A DNA stretch of 64,000 bases from Agelaius tricolor (taxonomy: Eukaryota > Chordata > Aves > Passeriformes > Icteridae), in NCBI GenBank assembly GCA_023055355.1, contig JALJCS010000001.1:104721881-104785880 (forward strand), given 5' to 3'. Below the pieces are notes generated by a model. That model was not told the DNA's origin. It saw nothing but the letters and a program-made list of their open reading frames with translations, and searched no databases. The translations under genes and the position numbers were made by a program. Each line of letters starts with the position of its first letter. Positions within the stretch are counted from its first letter, which is position 1. This document shows, in pieces, positions 59,690-64,000 of the stretch.

Positions 59690-59990
59690 GCAGAAAGGCA
59701 ACGGATTCCTGTGTGTGTTCACTGCAGGAACCGTTTTGTGGCCAGAGCTGCCTCTCCTGATTTATCTGTATATCTGTAAATCACCTGTGGAGAGCAAAGA
59801 ACTGATTAGTGTGGATTACTGGAACTATTCACTGCAGAAATGCCAAGCTACCTAATGATGACTTACACTGCAAGTCCCGCTGTTGGAATAAATCTGCTGT
59901 CCACCAATTAATGTTGTACAATTGCTATTAAACACATATTATAATTCACAAAATGTACTGATAAGCTTGCTCAAATATCGGACCACAGAT
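59690..59990. promoter_or_regulatory. Possible conserved non-coding element in MMS22L intron
   Basis: Repeat-free, moderately balanced sequence ending in a dense set of homeodomain-like and AT-rich motifs (ccaccaattaatg, acaattg, attataattcac). Inference from texture only; conservation was not tested. Confidence 0.25.
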
Positions 59991-60158
59991 GTGGCTCATG
60001 GGAGGGCTCTCAAGGTCTGATCTCTGACAAATGCTGAGCCTGCACAGAGCCATTAAAATCACTGGGAAGTGCATGGGCCAAGCACTACTAAGAATGAAGC
60101 TCTTTTGCCCTTCCCAGTATTTACACAGAAATCAACAAATTGTCTTAATTTGGACAGG

Positions 60159-60200
60159 ATTAATACTGATAAATCAAGCAGTAATTAATACTGATAAATC
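60159..60200. repeat. Short tandem duplication, 17-bp unit
   Basis: attaatactgataaatc occurs at 60159-60175 and again at 60184-60200, 25 bp apart, with an 8-bp spacer. Probably replication slippage. Confidence 0.85.
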
Positions 60201-63200
60201 TTACCTTCCCTGTCATTATGTATACAGTGCTTATTCCATGCACCCACACTGTATTCTGCAAGATGGATTTAAACTAATATTTCTTCTCCAAAACAAGTTT
60301 CTTACACTGCTTCAGTCTTTTTCCACATTACTGGTAAACATGTACTAAAATTCTTCCAAATCATTCTCGAAGAAATCCATCAAGAGCAATATGAAACTTT
60401 CTATGAGATTTTAGCAATCCACTACCACACAAATCAACTCAACTTCTTTTTGCAGTAGTGAAATACCTACAGTTAAATTTTACATACCTCACTATTTCAT
60501 AATTAGGAACAGTCTCATACTATTGTAAACTGGCTGTTCATTCACATTCTTTGTGCTTTACTTTCCAAAGTCAGTAATTCAAACATATCTGAGGGCAATT
60601 TTTATATCTCAATAAAAATCTTACTTAGGTCATCAAGCATTACCAAAACACATGTGCAGTGAAAGAAATAGTACCCAGACAGTAACCCTTTAGGCAAGAT
60701 AAAAAACCAAAAATAGTTTAAAAGTTGCTAGAGCTAAGCTATTTTAGCAAGGCAGTATCAGTGACTGAGTTTGAAAAAAAAATCTTGATAAGCTCCCTGT
60801 ACAGTAGAGACCAGACCAGCTGCCCAAAAACTGTCAAAAGGCAGGGGATATAGCCCAAAGTTCTATATAAGCACAAACATAACAAGTAAACACAGTCAAT
60901 CTGAACTGATGAGAGAGAAATGCAACAGCTAGTCTTAATTAGTGCCTTTGACAATTATGTGTGCTTGTGTAAAATGAAGCAAATAAATTTGTAGGTTGGG
61001 GTGGTGAAGGATGGTGAAATACAGCCATTGGTTCTGATGAATTGTGTAGTAATAAACTACATTGTGTGGAGAGAAAGAGCTCTGTATATTGTCCTAAAAG
61101 ATTAAAATATTCAGGAATTCTATAGAATTTAAAAAAATTGTTGCATCAGTGGATATGTAAAATAAACTGCTACTAGGACTGACTTCAAACTCCTTTAAAA
61201 CCCAAAAAATGGATCAAGTAAACTAGATTAAGATTAGCTGTTAAATACTCTGGAAAGAGGGATTTTTTTCAGGTCATTGCTAGCAAAACTAAAATGTTTT
61301 CTGAGATCTGAAGCAGTTTTTTTGAGCAAAGCGGGAAAAGCCTACACTGTAGGAACTGAAGAAAAAAAAAATGGAGCCTGGAACTTTTCAGAAGACTAAA
61401 GAAAAAAAAAATTAAAAAGGCAAGGCTGCTGAGTAGAAATTCCACTCAAGGGCTTTTATACTTTGACTATGAATAAAGAACTCGCATGTATAAGAAGATG
61501 TTTTGCATGGTCTCCAAATTCCTGTTCCTTTATTTTCACGTAACTGTGAAAAGATTAAGTTGTAAGCTGGAGTATGAACAGGGACAGATCTACAGAACAA
61601 TGCTTGTCTAACATCAGGGTGAATTAAGACTCCTGTCCTAAAATACCAGTGCTCTATCTCCACAAATGAGCACCAGGCACAGGGCAGCTCCCCAAGAGTG
61701 GCCTCATCACACATTGCACCTGCAGTTTTGTTAAGTCAAGGTGAGGTTATTCCCAAAGAATTCTGTTTCTCCATCTTCCCTTCCACATATACTGTTTGAT
61801 CACTTTTCTGATATGCCCATTTGGGTTTTTGGGTTTTGTTTGTTTTGTGAGGCTAGTTATGATTTGATTCAAGTCAAAAATTGCTATTCACAGAATCATT
61901 AAAGGAAATTAAATGAGAATGTGTATTGGGGTGAAAGGGAATGAATGTAACTTTAACCCAACTGTGAAACAATAACCTGAGATGTCAGAGAGTGCCTAGA
62001 ATCCATTCAATCTCAAATGATCTCAGAAGAGTTATTTTTTTGTTGCTGTTTTTAAACTGATCTTGAAATATTTTTGAGTTGATTCGAAATTGGAATTTTC
62101 CCACTTTTCCACATAAAAGAGGAGGAAGTATTTTTGAATAAATGAAGCATTTTCAGACACTTAAAAATATTGGAACCTTGCAAAGACAAACAAAAATTAA
62201 TAAAATACAAAAAGTGTCATATTGAAACAGGAAAAATAACTCACGAATTCTCCTCTTTTCTCCCCAGAAGTGTCTATCAAATTTAAGAATTACTTGTTTT
62301 CAAGAAGTAGCGTTTGTCTAAAATATTTTGTCACACAAGATCATCTAGCATAGCTGGAAAGCACATGGACAATGCAGCAAACTGATGAAGAGAACAAAAG
62401 TGAGGTCTGGAAGTCAGAAACTGGCAAATAAAACAGGAAACAAGGGTACACAACACTCAAGACTTCAAAACCAACTCAAGTGGTTTCATCTGAAGGCTAC
62501 ATCTGTCTCTGCAGGCTCCAGAGAAACTGGCTCTACAACAGAAATACCAAATTAGTAAACAGACACTCACAGTCCATGCTAATACCATTGTCCAGAGGGC
62601 CCTACATGTACACAGCTTCTGAAAATACCTACAGAGCAATAAAGCAAAACATACTGTGCAGAACATTGCACAACCATATTCACTTCCATATGACATGCCT
62701 TCGATCACAATGAGCTGCTTTTGAAACTAATAAATCCAAGTGATGTTTACAATGTCACCACTGCACTGTTTCACAATACAATCCTGCAAAGTAGTGAGTT
62801 AAGACTGCAATCAAAATGAAGACTAAGAGAGAAGGGGAAATGGTAAGCAAAAAAGACACAAAGATTTACAAGGAAAACAAGTCAACTTACTTATTTTCAA
62901 AATATAGGCCTTTCTCTTTCTCACCAGCAGAAATTAGTCTCTTTCTACAGCATCAACAAGCCTTACAGAGTTTCAAGAGTGACAGAGTAACTGAGAGAAG
63001 AGTAGGACAAATAATAGGGAAAAAGGCTTTAGTCACGCAATCCGAAGCAGCAGGAACCTGATTTAGCAAAACATATTCTCCAAGTATTAAGACAAACCAG
63101 TGACATGATACACCAAGGATTTTCTTTTGTTCCCAAGAGCAACAAAAAAAGGGGTATCTCATTTACAACTACCTACAGTTAGCCAAGTCAAGGATGATTT

Positions 63201-63559
63201 AAAATATTTGTTCTGTCAACTTAACAATTTTCTCACTCCATATCATGATTACTTGATGCACTGTTTGAGAAATCTGTCACATTGGAGACCAGTGTAACCA
63301 GCAGGTTGGCTAAAGGTTTTCCATATGCAGTGATGAGACCAGAAGCTCTGGAGTGTACCACAGCATAGCTGCCTGTAATGAGGAAAGCCAAAGGGGTGGC
63401 AATTTTCCTTTCACTTCTATAAGAAGAAAAAAAACTTTCCTTACTGCTTCGGTAAATTCAGTCAATGCTTCTTGACTAGGGAAAAAGAAAACATCCCCTG
63501 CAATGTTAACCTTTCCTGAAGATTCATTTGTGTGCTGATAATAGAGCTGAGATATTTAC

Positions 63560-63729
63560 CTGGAGATAAAGAGGCAGGCTTTCCTGAATGGCAGACAGCA
63601 AAGCCACAGGCAGCTCCTTGTCCTGCTGGAGCACAGAGTGTGGCAGCAGTAAGCAATCCACAATGCGAAACAAGAGCTGCTGTGCCTTGGAAGTAGCCAG
63701 TATTGGTGCACAGAACTTTACCAGACATC
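63560..63729 (-). CDS. MMS22L: MMS22L exon: CLVKFCAPILATSKAQQLLF...
   Basis: 170 bp: two bases finishing a split codon, then 56 codons ending in phase 0 at Gln. Acceptor tttttcaacag before 63729; donor CTCCAG|gtaaat after 63560. The peptide is CLVKFCAPILATSKAQQLLF, then RIVDCLLLPHSVLQQDKELP and ALLSAIQESLPLYLQ. This helical, leucine-rich segment is typical of the MMS22L C-terminal half. The next upstream exon is beyond 64000. Confidence 0.95.
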
Positions 63730-64000
63730 CTGTTGAAAAAAATCCCGAAGTAATTTACAGTAATTTAAGAAAAATAATTAAGAAAGCCTTTAGAACCAAT
63801 TATGTTAAATTAGATAATCTGAGAGGAGCAAAAGCAACTGAATTGTCTCACTCCATGTACTCATTCCATGGCATCCCGTTAAAAAATCCCAGTCAAAACA
63901 ACTCAGAAGTCCATTTACAGTTCATCAAAATAAAATACTTCATGGATTCAACACAGTTACAAGTTTGTAGGCAAGTGAAGATGCTTTAGGAAAAGTACAG
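63730..64000 (-). other. MMS22L: MMS22L intron (partial, right edge)
   Basis: AT-rich sequence upstream of the acceptor at 63730. No coding exon is visible before the window ends. Confidence 0.6.

Larger units (their letters stand above)
56873..63559 (-). other. MMS22L: MMS22L intron (6.7 kb)
   Basis: Flanking exons join Q|G in phase 0, so no further exon is required here. Contains an A-rich run (58131-58157), a tandem duplication (60159-60200) and a possible conserved element (59690-59990). No CR1 or LTR was recognised. Confidence 0.65.
49077..64000 (-). other. MMS22L: MMS22L gene, 3' part (six coding exons, partial at right edge)
   Basis: Gene-level entry. Six - strand exons (63729-63560, 56872-56661, 54376-54210, 52815-52719, 51589-51422, 49161-49077) join in frame to give about 298 residues plus stop. 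They match the C-terminal region of MMS22L as I recall it from human (full length 1243 residues), known as the MMS22L_C domain. Known role: MMS22L binds TONSL in a nuclear complex that recognises replication-associated chromatin and promotes RAD51 loading at stalled or broken forks. Upstream exons lie right of the window. No membrane segment or signal peptide is seen, fitting a helical scaffold protein. Confidence 0.93.

Noticed and set aside
1..64000. CRISPR arrays, operons, ribosome-binding sites or prokaryotic mobile elements
   Set aside because: The window is vertebrate nuclear DNA with spliced genes, CR1 and ERV repeats. No regularly spaced repeat array or operon layout is present.

Overview
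The window reads as avian nuclear DNA, probably from a songbird. It is AT-rich and gene-sparse, with small exons spread over long introns and canonical GT/AG splice sites. The interspersed repeats are bird-type: CR1 LINE 3' ends, one carrying the end of its reverse-transcriptase frame, and endogenous-retrovirus LTRs. There are no operons, RNA genes or CRISPR arrays that I can support.

Two protein-coding genes lie tail to tail. On the + strand, six exons between 1535 and 39982 encode the C-terminal ~483 residues of KLHL32: most of the BACK domain and the complete six-blade kelch propeller. The BTB-encoding exons lie to the left, outside the window. On the - strand, six exons between 49077 and 63729 encode the C-terminal ~298 residues of MMS22L, the partner of TONSL in repair of stalled replication forks. 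The rest of that gene lies to the right. All visible splice junctions join in frame in both genes. KLHL32 and MMS22L are also convergent neighbours in human (6q16.1), which supports both names.

Layout: 1-1534, KLHL32 intron; 1535-39982, KLHL32 exons A-F with introns holding three CR1 fragments, one solo ERVL-type LTR with a 5-bp target duplication, a CpG-rich block (34.24-34.64 kb) and a candidate conserved regulatory element (15.43-15.72 kb); 39983-49076, the gap between the two stop codons, holding both 3' UTRs and a cluster of repeats at 45.6-46.9 kb; 49077-64000, MMS22L.

The most unusual object is at 45.64-46.42 kb. An antisense ERVK-type LTR is followed by an intact tRNA-Lys-like primer-binding site and a short stretch of leader. 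The leader is then repeated as a perfect 50-bp inverted copy that ends back inside a degraded copy of the primer-binding site. A possible 6-bp target duplication (ACTGAC) flanks the whole structure. It looks like an aberrant, self-folded reverse-transcription product that integrated with a single LTR.

No database search was possible. The gene names come from recognising the protein sequences and the synteny. I saw no evidence for a wholly new multi-gene system.
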